Numbered from the stretch's first letter, positions 16,358-25,539 are shown. The stretch: 64,000 bases of DNA from Catenovulum sediminis (GCF_007289895.1 NZ_CP041660.1:1-64000); one strand, 5' to 3'. Notes: a model not told the origin generated them from the sequence alone. A program made the numbers and translations.

Positions 16358-16552
16358 TAGGAATACCTCGAATGCGCCTAAAAGAATACAAAATAAGAAT
16401 AGAAAAGAATTAGGAAGTGAAAAAGAACTGACATAAAGTCATTTGCTCAGTACCAATTTAAGCCTGAGCGCATGACAATTCAATGTATCTATTAGACGAT
16501 TATCGTTTAAACACCTATCTAGTGGGAATAATAAACGGCTGTGGAACGGGCG

Positions 16553-17230
16553 CTAACGCATCAAAAATTGCACTTGAATAGTCGCTTGAATTTCAGTTTG
16601 TCCCGGCTGACTGAGTTTGGCATCACTCATCATCCGCATTTCTGCTACGCCACTGAAGGGACGAAACCCACCCTGTTCATTGACCGTCACGACTTTATCG
16701 ATGCTGCGACCTGCGGCTCTGGCGATTAACTTAGCTTTTTCTTTTGCAGCGGTTATCGCCTTTTGCAGAGCATCCAAATAAAGCTGATATTGATCTGACA
16801 CCTGAGTTTGAATTTGCCCTACGCGAGTCACCCCCAATGACAGTGATTTATCGATAATCTCATCAAAACTTTCCCAGTTTTTAATTTCAACCACTATGGT
16901 GCGTGTCACCTTAAAGCCATCCTGAATAGCTTTGTGGTTTTCATGATGGTAAACCGGGCGAATATCGAGTTGATAGCTACTGATATCCTGTTCTGCAACA
17001 CCTTCTTTAATTAACCTTTCAATTACTTTTTTTGTGCTGGCATCCACCCAGTTTTTAGCCTGACTCACACTTTTGTTTTCTTGCTCTATATACAAATTAA
17101 CACTGATTTTATCGGCAATTGCATTGACACTGCCCACAGCATCTACGGTAATTAAATCTCTGTGAATGGTATTTTCGGCACTACAGGCACAAACGAACAA
17201 TAATAAAAAACAACCTAATACTCTATGCAT
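16553..17230 (-). CDS. SIMPL-domain (DUF541) lipoprotein
   Basis: 225 residues with a lipoprotein signal (Val-Cys-Ala-Cys, Cys at about 16). The rest is a SIMPL/DUF541 domain: Val-x-Ala-x-Gly-Ser-Val start, Ala-Lys-Asn-Trp, Gln-Asp-Ile-Ser-Ser-Tyr-Gln-Leu-Asp-Ile-Arg-Pro-Val-Tyr, a helix Ala-Ile-Thr-Ala-Ala-Lys-Glu-Lys-Ala and a C-terminal beta strand. Family members are periplasmic or outer-membrane proteins, some oligomeric; no precise function can be given. The gene lies 26 bases after the SpmA/B-like gene and is likely co-transcribed with it. Confidence 0.85.
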   Translation of the reverse strand: MHRVLGCFLLLFVCACSAENTIHRDLITVDAVGSVNAIADKISVNLYIEQENKSVSQAKNWVDASTKKVIERLIKEGVAEQDISSYQLDIRPVYHHENHKAIQDGFKVTRTIVVEIKNWESFDEIIDKSLSLGVTRVGQIQTQVSDQYQLYLDALQKAITAAKEKAKLIARAAGRSIDKVVTVNEQGGFRPFSGVAEMRMMSDAKLSQPGQTEIQATIQVQFLMR

Positions 17231-17256
17231 GTGATATTCCTTTTAACTTTACAAAC

Positions 17257-18486
17257 TTACGCAAAAAACAAGTAACAGACAAACACCGCAGCGCTTAACC
17301 CTGCAGCATCAGCGACTAATCCGCACCCTATTGCATGTCGGGTGTAACGAATCCCGACACTACCAAAATAAACCGCTAAAACATAAAAAGTTGTTTCCGT
17401 TGAGCCTTGCATAACTGAAGAAAGCCGACCGGCAAACGAATCGGCCCCATAAGTATTCATCGTCTCGACCATCATGGCACGTGCACCACTGCCTGAAAGT
17501 GGCTTTAAAAATGCTGTTGGCAGAGCGTCGACAAAAGCGGTGTCAAAAGCCAACAAAATACAGATATAGCGGATACTATCCAATAAGCCCTGTAACAAAC
17601 CACTTGAGCGCAGCAATGAGATGGCTATCAACATGGCTAATAAATACGGGATAATTTTAACTGCAATTTCAAACCCTTCTTTAGCGCCTTCGACGAAATG
17701 CTGATACGCCTCAACTTTTTTGATGCTAGCAACGAATAATACTAAACAGACAAAAGACAAAATTAAAAAGTTCGCCCAAAAGCCCGATAAATTCGCCAAC
17801 TCTTCTGCGCTTAATTGAAGCATATAAATCATACTGGTGCTAAGCAGGGTTACAAATAACAACAAAGGAACTAAAAAAGCGGTTTTTAATAAATTAATTT
17901 TTTGTATCAGTGCAACGGTAAAAATCCCCACCAGGGTCGATGCAAAAGTAGCCAATAAAATTGGCAAAAACACATCGGTCGGAGCTGCAGCGCCGGCTTG
18001 TGCCCGGTACATAAAAACGGTCACCGGAAAAATAGTTACCGAAGAGGTATTGAGCACTAAAAACATAATTTGAGCATCACTTGCAGTGTCTTTTTGTGGG
18101 TTAATTTGTTGCAAGGATTGCATTGCTTTTAATCCAAGAGGCGTCGCCGCGTTATCGAGCCCCATCGCATTCGCCGCCAGATTCATCGACATATGCCCCA
18201 TTGCTGGGTGATTTTTTGCAACTGAGGGCATTAAACAATGAAAAACTGGACTTAATAGTTGAGATAACCTATCAATTAAACCAGATTGCTCTGCAACACG
18301 ACTGATCCCCAGCCAAAATGCTAAAATGCCGATCAAGCCCAAAGAAATTTCAACACTAAGCTCAGCCATTGCAAACAAAGCTTGCATCATAGTGCTGTAA
18401 ATTTGTGTATTGGCTAAAAAAACAGCTTGATAGCCGGCATACAAAAACGCACTAAAAATAAATCCGAGCCAAATACGATTAAGCAA
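17257..18486 (-). CDS. SpmA/SpmB-like nucleoside-recognition-domain membrane protein
   Basis: 409 residues with about ten membrane segments. Two Gate/nucleoside-recognition domains are fused, SpmA-like (Gly-Leu-Asp-Asn-Ala-Ala-Thr-Pro-Leu-Gly at about 110-119) then SpmB-like (Pro-Leu-Ser-Gly-Ser-Gly-Ala-Arg near 330). The proteins are named from Bacillus spore maturation, but gammaproteobacteria do not sporulate and the fused form has no settled function; transport is a guess. It is divergent from rsmF (64-base gap) and leads into the SIMPL gene. Confidence 0.88.
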   Translation of the reverse strand: MLNRIWLGFIFSAFLYAGYQAVFLANTQIYSTMMQALFAMAELSVEISLGLIGILAFWLGISRVAEQSGLIDRLSQLLSPVFHCLMPSVAKNHPAMGHMSMNLAANAMGLDNAATPLGLKAMQSLQQINPQKDTASDAQIMFLVLNTSSVTIFPVTVFMYRAQAGAAAPTDVFLPILLATFASTLVGIFTVALIQKINLLKTAFLVPLLLFVTLLSTSMIYMLQLSAEELANLSGFWANFLILSFVCLVLFVASIKKVEAYQHFVEGAKEGFEIAVKIIPYLLAMLIAISLLRSSGLLQGLLDSIRYICILLAFDTAFVDALPTAFLKPLSGSGARAMMVETMNTYGADSFAGRLSSVMQGSTETTFYVLAVYFGSVGIRYTRHAIGCGLVADAAGLSAAVFVCYLFFA

Positions 18487-18550
18487 TGATGCACTCCATT
18501 CAATAGCCTGATATATTTACAATTTAACTAAGACTATATGAAAGCCTGCC

Positions 18551-19984
18551 GTGAACAAAGCCTTACTGCCTGAAAATTTTATCAATTTTATAAAACCAGC
18601 GCTGCCTGCGCACCTGTCATTGCAGGACTTTATTGATATCAGTGCGCAACCTTTGCGCAAAAGTATACGTATTAATACCCTAAAAACGGACGTAAAAACC
18701 TTTGTTGAAAAAGCGCAGCAAAAAGGCTGGCAATTAGAAACAATCCCTTGGTGCGAAACGGGCTTTTGGATAACGCGCCCGGAAGCTGAAGAAAATAGAA
18801 TTGGCTTAGGTAATACACTTGAACATTTAACCGGTCAGTTTTACATTCAGGAGGCCAGCTCAATGCTGCCACCTCAAGCGCTGATGTTGCAAAATACGCG
18901 CCCGGAAATATGCCTTGATGTGGCCGCTGCGCCAGGCTCAAAAACCACGCAAATAGCAGCTTTGATGAAAAATAACGGTATATTAATCGCCAATGAATTT
19001 TCATCCAGCCGGGCTAAAGGCTTGTTTGGCAATATTCAACGATGTGCGGTTAGCAATACGGCGTTAACCCATCTAGATGGCCGAATGTTTATTCATTTAC
19101 CTGAAACCTTCGATGCTATTTTATTAGATGCACCTTGCTCTGGTGAAGGCACTGTGCGTAAAGATCCTGATGCGATGAAAAACTGGAGTGAACAAAGTGT
19201 TCATGACATAGCAAAAGTACAAAAAGACCTAATAGAAGCGGCTTTTCACGCGCTAAAACCCAATGGCACGTTAATCTATTCAACTTGTACACTAAACCCA
19301 ATTGAAAATCAGCAAGTTTGTCAGTGGTTGGCAAGCACACACCCTGAAGCTGTTGAATTTGAACCTTTAGCTGATTTGTTTCCGGGAGCGGAAAACTGCA
19401 TCACTGAAGCCGGTTTTTTACACGTCTGGCCACAAATATACAATTCTGAAGGTTTTTTTGTCGCCAGAATCCGAAAAACGCAATCAGTGTCACATCAACT
19501 GGACAATCCATTTTCGCGGTTAGGTAAATTTCCGTATACGCATGTTAGTAAAAAATTGGGTGCACAATTTGTAGAGTACTTGCACCAGCAATTTGGTATT
19601 CAAGATTTTGATTTGTCGAGTTGCTACCAAAGAAACCAAGCTATTTGGTATTTTCCCCCACAGATTGAAAAACTCATCGGCAAAGTTAAATTTGCCCGAG
19701 TTGGGGTAAAACTGGCAGAACTCGCTAAACATGGTTTTAAATTAGATCATTCTTTGGCGGTTAATTTTGCTCATTTGTTTACTCGGCAAAAAGTTAATGT
19801 GAACAAACTACAAGCACAAAATTATTTACGTGGGCAAGATATAGATTTTGACTGCAGCGAATTGCAAAAAGGTGAAGTTTTGATCACAACTGACGACCAG
19901 GCTTTAGGATTTGCAAAAAAGCTGCCCGACCGCTTAAAAAACCAGTTGCCCAGAGAATTAGTTCGGGACAACGTATCGTTTTAA
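18551..19984 (+). CDS. rsmF: 16S rRNA m5C1407 methyltransferase RsmF
   Basis: SAM-dependent cytosine-5 methyltransferase acting on 16S rRNA (C1407 in E. coli). The Rossmann domain shows Asp-Val-Ala-Ala-Ala-Pro-Gly-Ser-Lys-Thr (about 124-133), Asp-Ala-Pro-Cys-Ser-Gly-Glu-Gly (motif IV, about 195) and Ser-Thr-Cys-Thr-Leu-Asn-Pro-Ile-Glu-Asn (motif VI, catalytic Cys, near 247). The C-terminal 150 residues match the RsmF/YebU extension with its PUA-like end. Length 477 is normal (E. coli 479). The start is GTG at 18551; the ATG at 18538 is in another frame. No strong Shine-Dalgarno is visible. Confidence 0.93.
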   Translation: MNKALLPENFINFIKPALPAHLSLQDFIDISAQPLRKSIRINTLKTDVKTFVEKAQQKGWQLETIPWCETGFWITRPEAEENRIGLGNTLEHLTGQFYIQEASSMLPPQALMLQNTRPEICLDVAAAPGSKTTQIAALMKNNGILIANEFSSSRAKGLFGNIQRCAVSNTALTHLDGRMFIHLPETFDAILLDAPCSGEGTVRKDPDAMKNWSEQSVHDIAKVQKDLIEAAFHALKPNGTLIYSTCTLNPIENQQVCQWLASTHPEAVEFEPLADLFPGAENCITEAGFLHVWPQIYNSEGFFVARIRKTQSVSHQLDNPFSRLGKFPYTHVSKKLGAQFVEYLHQQFGIQDFDLSSCYQRNQAIWYFPPQIEKLIGKVKFARVGVKLAELAKHGFKLDHSLAVNFAHLFTRQKVNVNKLQAQNYLRGQDIDFDCSELQKGEVLITTDDQALGFAKKLPDRLKNQLPRELVRDNVSF

Positions 19985-20160
19985 CACCTCTGTTCATTAA
20001 AAATTAAAGCGATTTATCCAAACCTACCGCACATACCTTTGCGTGCATACCATCGCGTGCATACCTTGGCGCAGGTATGGATATAACATTCAGTTATAAA
20101 AAAAATCTGTTAGAAGCATTTTAATCCATACAAATTAGAATAATAGACTAGAATTTAAAT

Positions 20161-20272
20161 TACTAAGCTTGAGTGTCATTGCAGTGTGCACTAAGTCTAG
20201 TTAGCGCAAAAAGGCTCAATCCCGTTGAGCCCTTCCCCTGTACCCGGACAAGCCTATTGTCCGGGCTTTTTT
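20161..20272 (+). ncRNA. Candidate small RNA ending in a strong terminator
   Basis: Inferred only from structure: a single-stranded lead, an internal hairpin (20213-20231), a C-rich linker and a perfect terminator with a U-tract, together about 110 nt. TAGAAT at 20149-20154 could be a -10 box, but no good -35 is seen. It could equally be the 3' untranslated end of rsmF. No known sRNA family is recognised. Confidence 0.3.
20243..20272 (+). terminator. Rho-independent terminator
   Basis: CCCGGACAA (20243-20251) pairs perfectly with TTGTCCGGG (20257-20265) around a five-base loop, followed by C and six T. Strong intrinsic terminator for + strand transcription. Confidence 0.92.
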
Positions 20273-20321
20273 ATGACCTACCAGCCCCTTGCATATTGAT
20301 GATTTTAGACACGCCTTATTG

Positions 20322-20804
20322 TCAAACGTTATTATTTTTACGGTATGCCGCCTTTAATCTAACATAAAGCGTACGATTCACTTTTGCGACCAAACGCCCT
20401 TCTAGATCAACCACATTAAATTGAAACTTTGGGAAGTATTTTTCGCCATGCTGGGTATTTAATAAAATATCATCTAGTACACTTTGAGATAAATGCGCTG
20501 TTGCAATTAACTTTGTGTGCCCTGGATAAACATAATCAATTTCAGCAGACTTGTCCCAAACATGATATTTATGACCCAAATTAGCCATCAGTAGTAAGCT
20601 ATATACAGGATCTGTCATACTGTAAATACTGCCACCAAATTGAGTCCGGTTTGCATTTAAAGTTAAGCGTGAATGTTTTAACTCAACTTTTAAATATCGG
20701 TAGTCATTTGCCAGCTCACTAATCTTAATGCCACTGAATAAAAATGGCGGCCACAAGTTAAGCCCGGTTTTTATCAGGCGCGGATACTTAAACATTTTGT
20801 CCAT
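20322..20804 (-). CDS. DUF4442 hotdog-fold protein (thioesterase-like)
   Basis: 160 residues. The pattern Asn-Arg-Thr-Gln-Phe-Gly-Gly-Ser-Ile-Tyr-Ser-Met-Thr-Asp-Pro near residues 52-66 and the final Val-Asn-Arg-Thr-Leu-Tyr-Val-Arg strand match DUF4442, a hotdog-fold family related to acyl-CoA thioesterases such as PaaI. The substrate is unknown. It is divergent from fur, with 122 bases between the starts, and convergent with rsmF. Cytoplasmic, no signal. Confidence 0.82.
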   Translation of the reverse strand: MDKMFKYPRLIKTGLNLWPPFLFSGIKISELANDYRYLKVELKHSRLTLNANRTQFGGSIYSMTDPVYSLLLMANLGHKYHVWDKSAEIDYVYPGHTKLIATAHLSQSVLDDILLNTQHGEKYFPKFQFNVVDLEGRLVAKVNRTLYVRLKAAYRKNNNV

Positions 20805-20869
20805 ATACGCAGTTTTACGACCTATTTGTGAAATAAATGGATAAATTTTGCAGATATTCTAAATTAAAC

Positions 20870-20897
20870 TTTAAATTTGGGTCGTGCCTTATATAAT
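20870..20897 (+). promoter_or_regulatory. Candidate fur promoter
   Basis: TATAAT at 20892-20897 is a perfect -10 hexamer with TTTAAA at 20870-20875 (16-base spacing) as a weak -35. It lies 29 bases before the fur start. Confidence 0.55.
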
Positions 20898-20926
20898 CAA
20901 CACCAAATCCATAAGCATACATTATT

Positions 20927-21358
20927 ATGTCTGAGCAAAATACCGAACTTAAAAAAGCGGGTTTGAAAGTTACCTTACCCCGTATAAAAATATTAGAAAT
21001 CTTGCAACAACCAGAAAATCAGCATATTAGTGCTGAGGATCTGTATAAGCTTTTATTAGAACTTGGTGAAGAAATCGGTTTGGCAACCGTTTACCGAGTG
21101 CTAAACCAATTTGATGATGCTGGTATCGTTAACCGCCATCACTTTGAAGGTGGTAAATCTGTATTTGAATTAAGCCAGAAGAAGCATCACGATCACTTGG
21201 TTTGCTTAAAATGTGGAAAAGTAGTTGAATTCATCGATGATGTGATTGAAGACAGGCAAGATCAAGTCGCTGAGTCTCACGGCATGAAACTAACCAACCA
21301 CAGCTTGTATTTATACGGCTATTGTCTGGATACTGAAAAATGCGGCAATGAAGGTTAA
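20927..21358 (+). CDS. fur: Ferric uptake regulator Fur
   Basis: Metal-dependent repressor of iron uptake genes. The N-terminal winged helix has Lys-Val-Thr-Leu-Pro-Arg-Ile-Lys-Ile-Leu and the recognition region Gly-Leu-Ala-Thr-Val-Tyr-Arg-Val-Leu-Asn-Gln-Phe. The C-terminal dimerisation/metal domain has His-His-Asp-His-Leu-Val-Cys-Leu-Lys-Cys-Gly and a second Cys-x4-Cys pair (Gly-Tyr-Cys-Leu-Asp-Thr-Glu-Lys-Cys-Gly). At 143 residues it is close to E. coli Fur (148). It is transcribed alone, with its own promoter and a terminator overlapping the stop codon. Confidence 0.97.
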   Translation: MSEQNTELKKAGLKVTLPRIKILEILQQPENQHISAEDLYKLLLELGEEIGLATVYRVLNQFDDAGIVNRHHFEGGKSVFELSQKKHHDHLVCLKCGKVVEFIDDVIEDRQDQVAESHGMKLTNHSLYLYGYCLDTEKCGNEG

Positions 21359-21376
21359 TTAACACCTTCATTTTTT
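21349..21376 (+). terminator. fur terminator
   Basis: TGAAGGT (21349-21355) pairs with ACCTTCA (21364-21370), followed by six T. The stem starts within the last codons of fur. Confidence 0.88.
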
Positions 21377-21471
21377 GTCATGCTTTAATTGGCAACGAAA
21401 ACAAATATAACTTTCGGCAGTGTGAAAAGGTAAAGGGACAAACTAAAGTAATACTGCAAGATTAAGAATAG

Positions 21472-21503
21472 AAAAAAAGGCCGGATTATATCCGGCCTTT
21501 TTT
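21472..21503. terminator. Bidirectional terminator downstream of pstS and fur
   Basis: GGCCGGAT (21479-21486) pairs with ATCCGGCC (21490-21497) around a three-base loop, with seven A before and six T after. It works on both strands and lies 34 bases after the pstS stop. Confidence 0.92.
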
Positions 21504-21536
21504 GTATCCATCGTTCATTACTTCACTTTTGATTGA

Positions 21537-22505
21537 CTATAACAAACCAAGTCTGCTTAGCTCTTTTTCTGCAATTTTGGCTGGCAATGGAATATAGCCG
21601 TCTTTCTCAACGATATGCTGACCTGACTGCGACAGTACCATTTTCAAAAATTCAGCCGTTAGCGGATCTAATGGTTTATTAGGATGTTTATTGATATAAA
21701 CATATAAGAATCTAGACAAGGGATACTTGCCCGCGACCGCATTTTCCATTGTTGCATCGACATAGTCAGTACCACTGCGTGCTAACGGAACCGCTTTTAC
21801 GCCCGAAGTACGATAACCAATACCTGAGTAACCAATGGCATTTAGTGAAGAAGAAACTGATTGCACAACGGATGCTGAACCGGGCTGTTCGTTCACGTTA
21901 TTTTTAAAATCGCCTTTACACAAAGCCACTGATTTAAAATAACCATAGGTACCCGATACCGAGTTGCGACCAAATAACTGGACGTCTTTGCGCGTCCAAG
22001 AATCTGTTAAACCTAAATCACCCCAACGTTTAACATCACTATCTGCTCCACACTTGAGTGTTGAAGAAAAAATGGCATCAACCTGCTGAATATTTAACCC
22101 TTCAATTGGGTTATCTTTGTTTACAAAGACCGCAAGCGCGTCAATTGCGACACGAACACCGGTTGGCTTGTAACCAAACCGCTCTTCAAAAGATTCAATT
22201 TCTTTTGATTTCATTTTACGACTCATTGGCCCAAACTGAGCAGTGCCTTCAGTCAAAGCAGGTGGTGCAGTTGAAGAGCCTGCAGCCTGAACTTGGATTG
22301 TAATGTTTGGATAAATTCTCTTGTACTCTTCTGCCCAGAACGTCATCATATTAGCTAACGTATCAGAACCTACAGATGAAATTTTGCCTGAAACTCCACT
22401 GGTTTTCTGGTACTCAGGAAGCGCTTTGTCTAATGCTACAGCACTTGTGCTTACTAAGATGCTAGCGGCAAAACCTAAAGCACCTGCTATCTTTTTTAAT
22501 GTCAT
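21537..22505 (-). CDS. pstS: Phosphate-binding protein PstS
   Basis: Periplasmic binding subunit of the high-affinity phosphate ABC transporter. A signal peptide (cleavage near Val-Ala-Leu-Asp, residue 24) precedes a PstS-type fold: Ser-Val-Gly-Ser-Asp-Thr-Leu (about 45-51), [21 protein letters not shown] and Ile-Gly-Tyr-Ser-Gly-Ile-Gly-Tyr (phosphate-contact loops). 322 residues, normal length. GGAG lies nine bases before the ATG and a clear PhoB box lies further upstream, so it is transcribed on its own, apart from the permease genes, and should be strongly induced by phosphate limitation. Confidence 0.96.
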   Translation of the reverse strand: MTLKKIAGALGFAASILVSTSAVALDKALPEYQKTSGVSGKISSVGSDTLANMMTFWAEEYKRIYPNITIQVQAAGSSTAPPALTEGTAQFGPMSRKMKSKEIESFEERFGYKPTGVRVAIDALAVFVNKDNPIEGLNIQQVDAIFSSTLKCGADSDVKRWGDLGLTDSWTRKDVQLFGRNSVSGTYGYFKSVALCKGDFKNNVNEQPGSASVVQSVSSSLNAIGYSGIGYRTSGVKAVPLARSGTDYVDATMENAVAGKYPLSRFLYVYINKHPNKPLDPLTAEFLKMVLSQSGQHIVEKDGYIPLPAKIAEKELSRLGLL

Positions 22506-22540
22506 TTACAGCTCCAATCACTTTGTATGCTTTTTCATTG

Positions 22541-22581
22541 CTTGACATGTTATGACATTTTTATGTCACAAATATGACAAA
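22541..22581 (-). promoter_or_regulatory. PhoB box upstream of pstS
   Basis: Read on the minus strand: repeats near TTGTCAT, GTGACAT, ATGTCAT and TGTCAAG at 11-base period, each followed by an A/T-rich four-base spacer. This is the layout of E. coli Pho boxes. The site ends 36 bases before the pstS start. Confidence 0.88.
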
Positions 22582-22637
22582 ACTTAGAAAATCCAATTAA
22601 TGTAAAAATAATTTTAAATGTATTTATTTTCAGGTAT

Positions 22638-22659
22638 AAAAAAACCTCCACGATGGAGG
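22638..22659 (-). terminator. Porin gene terminator
   Basis: On the minus strand, CCTCCA (22654-22659 complement) pairs with TGGAGG around TCG and is followed by seven T. It is 24 bases after the porin stop. Confidence 0.9.
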
Positions 22660-22682
22660 CCTTCTACTGACAAGCTCGACTT

Positions 22683-23612
22683 TTAGAATTTATGTTCCAT
22701 ACCAACTGCTAAAGTCTGCACATCCACTAGCGCTTTATCTTCATCCGCAAGCCATGCATAAAGCTTAGTGCTTTTACCTAATTTATAATCAACACCAATT
22801 GAAATAGTACTTAAATCACCTGCAATCATTTCGTCTATTGTTTGGTACTGAATTTTAAACGTTGCAGCATCAAGCGCATAAGCTGCATTAACCACAAACC
22901 CACTTTCGTCTTCTGCACCTTCTGCTTTTTGGCGCTGTAAAATAGCACCCAGCTTAAAACTACCCAATTTAGTTTGCGCAACCAAACGCACCCTATCGCC
23001 GCCCTTCACATTATTATCAAATGCCAAGGCTGCATAAACAGAACCCTTTTTAAATTTACTGTCACCATACATTAAAGCTGCTGACAAACCAGCACTATCC
23101 AACTGATCTTTATCGCTTTCTTCATGTGTTATATAAGTCGCACCAACAGTAAAATCACTAAATTTAGGCGAGATGTAAGTCACTGAATCGTTTGTTCGAA
23201 CTTCACCACTAAATAAATGTTTAATATCTCCATTGAAATCGTTAAATAAATCCACTTTACCTTGTGCAAGCTTAAGTGCAGTGTCCATCCGCCCCAAACG
23301 GACTTGACCAAAGCCCCCCTTTAAGCCGACGTATTGGTTACGTGCGGTAACATTTTTCTCTTTTGACTCATCTGCAAAATCAACACCAAATTCTGCTTGA
23401 TAGATCGCTGACAATCCGTTATCTAAAGCTAACTCACCTTTCACACCAAAACGAGAGGCATTACTTTTCAAATCAGTTGAAGTTTCCTGCGCATCAGCAT
23501 ACTGCAAGCTAATATTAGCTTTGCCATATACAGTAAGCGGCTCAGACGAATGCGCTGTAAAGGCAGCACTCAATAACGCAATAGAAACTAACGGTTTTGT
23601 AACAGTAGACAT
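22683..23612 (-). CDS. Outer-membrane porin (Gram-negative porin family)
   Basis: 309 residues. Start set at 23612 because AGGAA lies eight bases upstream and a signal peptide (ending His-Ser-Ser-Glu, near residue 22) begins there. Alternating beta strands follow from Leu-Thr-Val-Tyr-Gly-Lys-Ala-Asn through the family motif Asn-Ala-Ser-Arg-Phe-Gly-Val-Lys-Gly and Arg-Asn-Gln-Tyr-Val-Gly-Leu-Lys-Gly-Gly-Phe-Gly to a C-terminal Phe, the signal for Bam-mediated insertion. Probably a 16-strand trimeric general porin like OmpU/OmpC. Its place between pstS and phoU-pstBAC suggests phosphate or phosphoester entry (PhoE-like role), but no convincing PhoB box is seen upstream, so that role is inferred. 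Confidence 0.9.
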   Translation of the reverse strand: MSTVTKPLVSIALLSAAFTAHSSEPLTVYGKANISLQYADAQETSTDLKSNASRFGVKGELALDNGLSAIYQAEFGVDFADESKEKNVTARNQYVGLKGGFGQVRLGRMDTALKLAQGKVDLFNDFNGDIKHLFSGEVRTNDSVTYISPKFSDFTVGATYITHEESDKDQLDSAGLSAALMYGDSKFKKGSVYAALAFDNNVKGGDRVRLVAQTKLGSFKLGAILQRQKAEGAEDESGFVVNAAYALDAATFKIQYQTIDEMIAGDLSTISIGVDYKLGKSTKLYAWLADEDKALVDVQTLAVGMEHKF

Positions 23613-23928
23613 GGAAAAATTCCTATAAATAGGTTGAATTACCTTTATTGAGCGTAATCTGTCAGCGCCAAATTTCAAGGTAAAACACAACAAGTTGTAA
23701 TTTCAATTAAGGTATGGGGAACATTATATGAATTTATTATTACACTTTTATTTCAACGTAAATATTTATGAAATAAAAATTTCATCAAAATGAAATCAAC
23801 AAGAAATATTAGTGAGGTAGCAATAAAATAAACAAGAGATTTTAAATAGGGGGATTAATAAGAAAAAAGCGCCAAAAACAGCTATTTCGGCGCTCCACTA
23901 ACCTGTTATATAGGATAAATGCAGTTTA
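23613..23928. other. Intergenic region between the porin gene and phoU
   Basis: 316 bases. It holds the porin 5' leader and presumably its promoter, an A/T-rich segment without recognisable motifs, and the terminator of the pst operon at 23862-23894. No gene is visible. Confidence 0.6.
23862..23894 (-). terminator. Terminator of the pstCAB-phoU operon
   Basis: AGCGCC (23868-23873) pairs with GGCGCT (23889-23894). On the minus strand the stem is followed by a T-rich tract. It is 34 bases after the phoU stop. Confidence 0.75.
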
Positions 23929-24645
23929 TCAATTTCTAGAGGCCAAAACGGCTTCTATTTTATCTGACGCTGTATGTCTGACATCTTTGCCTTTGATTAA
24001 ATAAATCACATGTTCACTGATATTTTGACACCTGTCTCCGATTCTCTCCAGCGAGCGAGTCGCCCACATCACATCCATAATTCGCGGAATCGCACGGGGG
24101 TCTTCCATCATGTAAGTCATCAACTGACGTGTGATGGCCTCATAGGATTTATCGATCTTGCTGTCCATTTTATAGACTTCATACGCTGCGGCACTATCCA
24201 TTCGAGCCAGCGAATCAAGCACAGCCTTAAACATGTTTAAAACTTGCTGTCCCATATGGTCTAAGTCAACCAAAAATTGGCGTTCGTCTTTTTTAAAGTG
24301 CTCTTGAGCTGCTTTAACCATACGACAAGTTTCATCACCAATACGCTCAAGGTCCGCTATAATTTTTGCAATAGCTAAAATCATTCGCAGATCAACTGCC
24401 GCAGGTTGGCGCTTAGCAATAACTCGCGCGCACTCTTCGTCTATTAACAACTCGTAAGCATTGATACGTTCGTCTTCGGCAATAATTTTTTGTGCTAATT
24501 TTGAGTCAAAATTACTGATAGCATCCAGTGCTTGACTGATTTGCTGCTCGACAATACCGCCCATGTCTAACACATGGCTCAGCATATCTTCTAATTCTTT
24601 ATTAAATTGGCCAGATATATGTTTATCTATCTTTAAATCCATCAC
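23929..24645 (-). CDS. phoU: Phosphate signalling protein PhoU
   Basis: Negative modulator linking Pst transporter state to the PhoR kinase. All-helical, with two repeats of the PhoU domain; metal-binding-type motifs Glu-Arg-Ile-Gly-Asp-Glu-Thr (about residue 95) and Glu-Arg-Ile-Gly-Asp-Arg-Cys-Gln-Asn (about 200) mark each repeat. 238 residues, like E. coli PhoU (241). Last gene of the pstC-pstA-pstB-phoU operon, 50 bases after pstB, followed by a terminator. Confidence 0.96.
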   Translation of the reverse strand: MMDLKIDKHISGQFNKELEDMLSHVLDMGGIVEQQISQALDAISNFDSKLAQKIIAEDERINAYELLIDEECARVIAKRQPAAVDLRMILAIAKIIADLERIGDETCRMVKAAQEHFKKDERQFLVDLDHMGQQVLNMFKAVLDSLARMDSAAAYEVYKMDSKIDKSYEAITRQLMTYMMEDPRAIPRIMDVMWATRSLERIGDRCQNISEHVIYLIKGKDVRHTASDKIEAVLASRN

Positions 24646-24695
24646 TTTACCCTTTTTAAACCGCGCTATTTATTTATATTAAAGTCTAGTACAGA

Positions 24696-25517
24696 TTAGC
24701 CGTAACGACCGGTAATATAATCTTCGGTTTTCTTCTTGGTAGGTGTAGTAAATAACTGATTTGTGTCGGAATACTCAATCAATTCCCCCATAAACATAAA
24801 CGCAGCATAATTTGAAACCCGCGCCGCTTGTTGCATATTGTGCGTTACAATAACCACGGTGTAGGTCTCTTTTAAATCATTTATTAACTCTTCAATGGTC
24901 AAAGTTGAAATAGGGTCCAACGCAGAAGTAGGTTCGTCCAACAATAACACTTTGGGTTCAATAGCGATTGCTCGCGCGATGACCAAACGTTGCTGCTGAC
25001 CACCTGACAAACCAAATGCACTATCGTTTAACCGATCTTTGACTTCTTCCCAAAGCGCAGCTTTACGTAATGAAGTTTCTACTATTTCATCTAGACGACG
25101 TTTGTCATTTACACCTTGAATACGTAACCCATATACTACATTTTCGTATATCGATTTAGGAAATGGGTTTGGTCTTTGAAAGACCATTCCAACATTTTGC
25201 CGTAGGCTGGCAACATCGACATCTTTGTCGTAAATATTTTTGCCTTCTAATAATATTTGTCCTTCCACCCGGCAAATATCTACCAAATCATTCATTCTGT
25301 TAATACAGCGCAATAAAGTAGATTTACCGCAACCAGACGGTCCTATAAAAGCGGTTACTTTACCTTTGGGTATTTTCATATCAATGTTGTACAACGCCTG
25401 CTTTTTGCCGTAGTACAGGTTCAATTCTTTCATTTCTAACGCGGTTTGCTCTGGCGTTAATTCTAATGGAGAAATGGCGTTATTTATTTTTGCAACTTCA
25501 GGAGACAATGAAATCAT
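24696..25517 (-). CDS. pstB: Phosphate ABC transporter ATPase PstB
   Basis: ATP-hydrolysing subunit of the Pst transporter. Walker A Gly-Pro-Ser-Gly-Cys-Gly-Lys-Ser-Thr (about 58-66), Q-loop Val-Phe-Gln-Arg-Pro-Asn-Pro-Phe-Pro (PstB-type), signature Leu-Ser-Gly-Gly-Gln-Gln-Gln-Arg, Walker B [12 protein letters not shown] and the switch His in Val-Thr-His-Asn-Met. 273 residues. It follows pstA by 22 bases. Confidence 0.97.
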   Translation of the reverse strand: MISLSPEVAKINNAISPLELTPEQTALEMKELNLYYGKKQALYNIDMKIPKGKVTAFIGPSGCGKSTLLRCINRMNDLVDICRVEGQILLEGKNIYDKDVDVASLRQNVGMVFQRPNPFPKSIYENVVYGLRIQGVNDKRRLDEIVETSLRKAALWEEVKDRLNDSAFGLSGGQQQRLVIARAIAIEPKVLLLDEPTSALDPISTLTIEELINDLKETYTVVIVTHNMQQAARVSNYAAFMFMGELIEYSDTNQLFTTPTKKKTEDYITGRYG

Positions 25518-25539
25518 CTGTCATAAACCTTTTTAACTA

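Larger units (their letters stand above)
19985..20321. other. Structured intergenic region between rsmF and the DUF4442 gene
   Basis: 337 bases without a gene, but rich in structure. GCGTGCATACC occurs twice (20041-20051 and 20055-20065). CATACCT (20060-20066) pairs with AGGTATG (20073-20079), and GGCTCAA (20213-20219) pairs with TTGAGCC (20225-20231). A strong terminator follows at 20243-20272. The terminator is about 260 bases beyond the rsmF stop, more than expected for a simple 3' end. Confidence 0.7.

Noticed and set aside
20161..20272. Possible tRNA, because of consecutive hairpins
   Set aside because: The stems do not form a cloverleaf, there is no T-loop consensus, and the second hairpin is a terminator.
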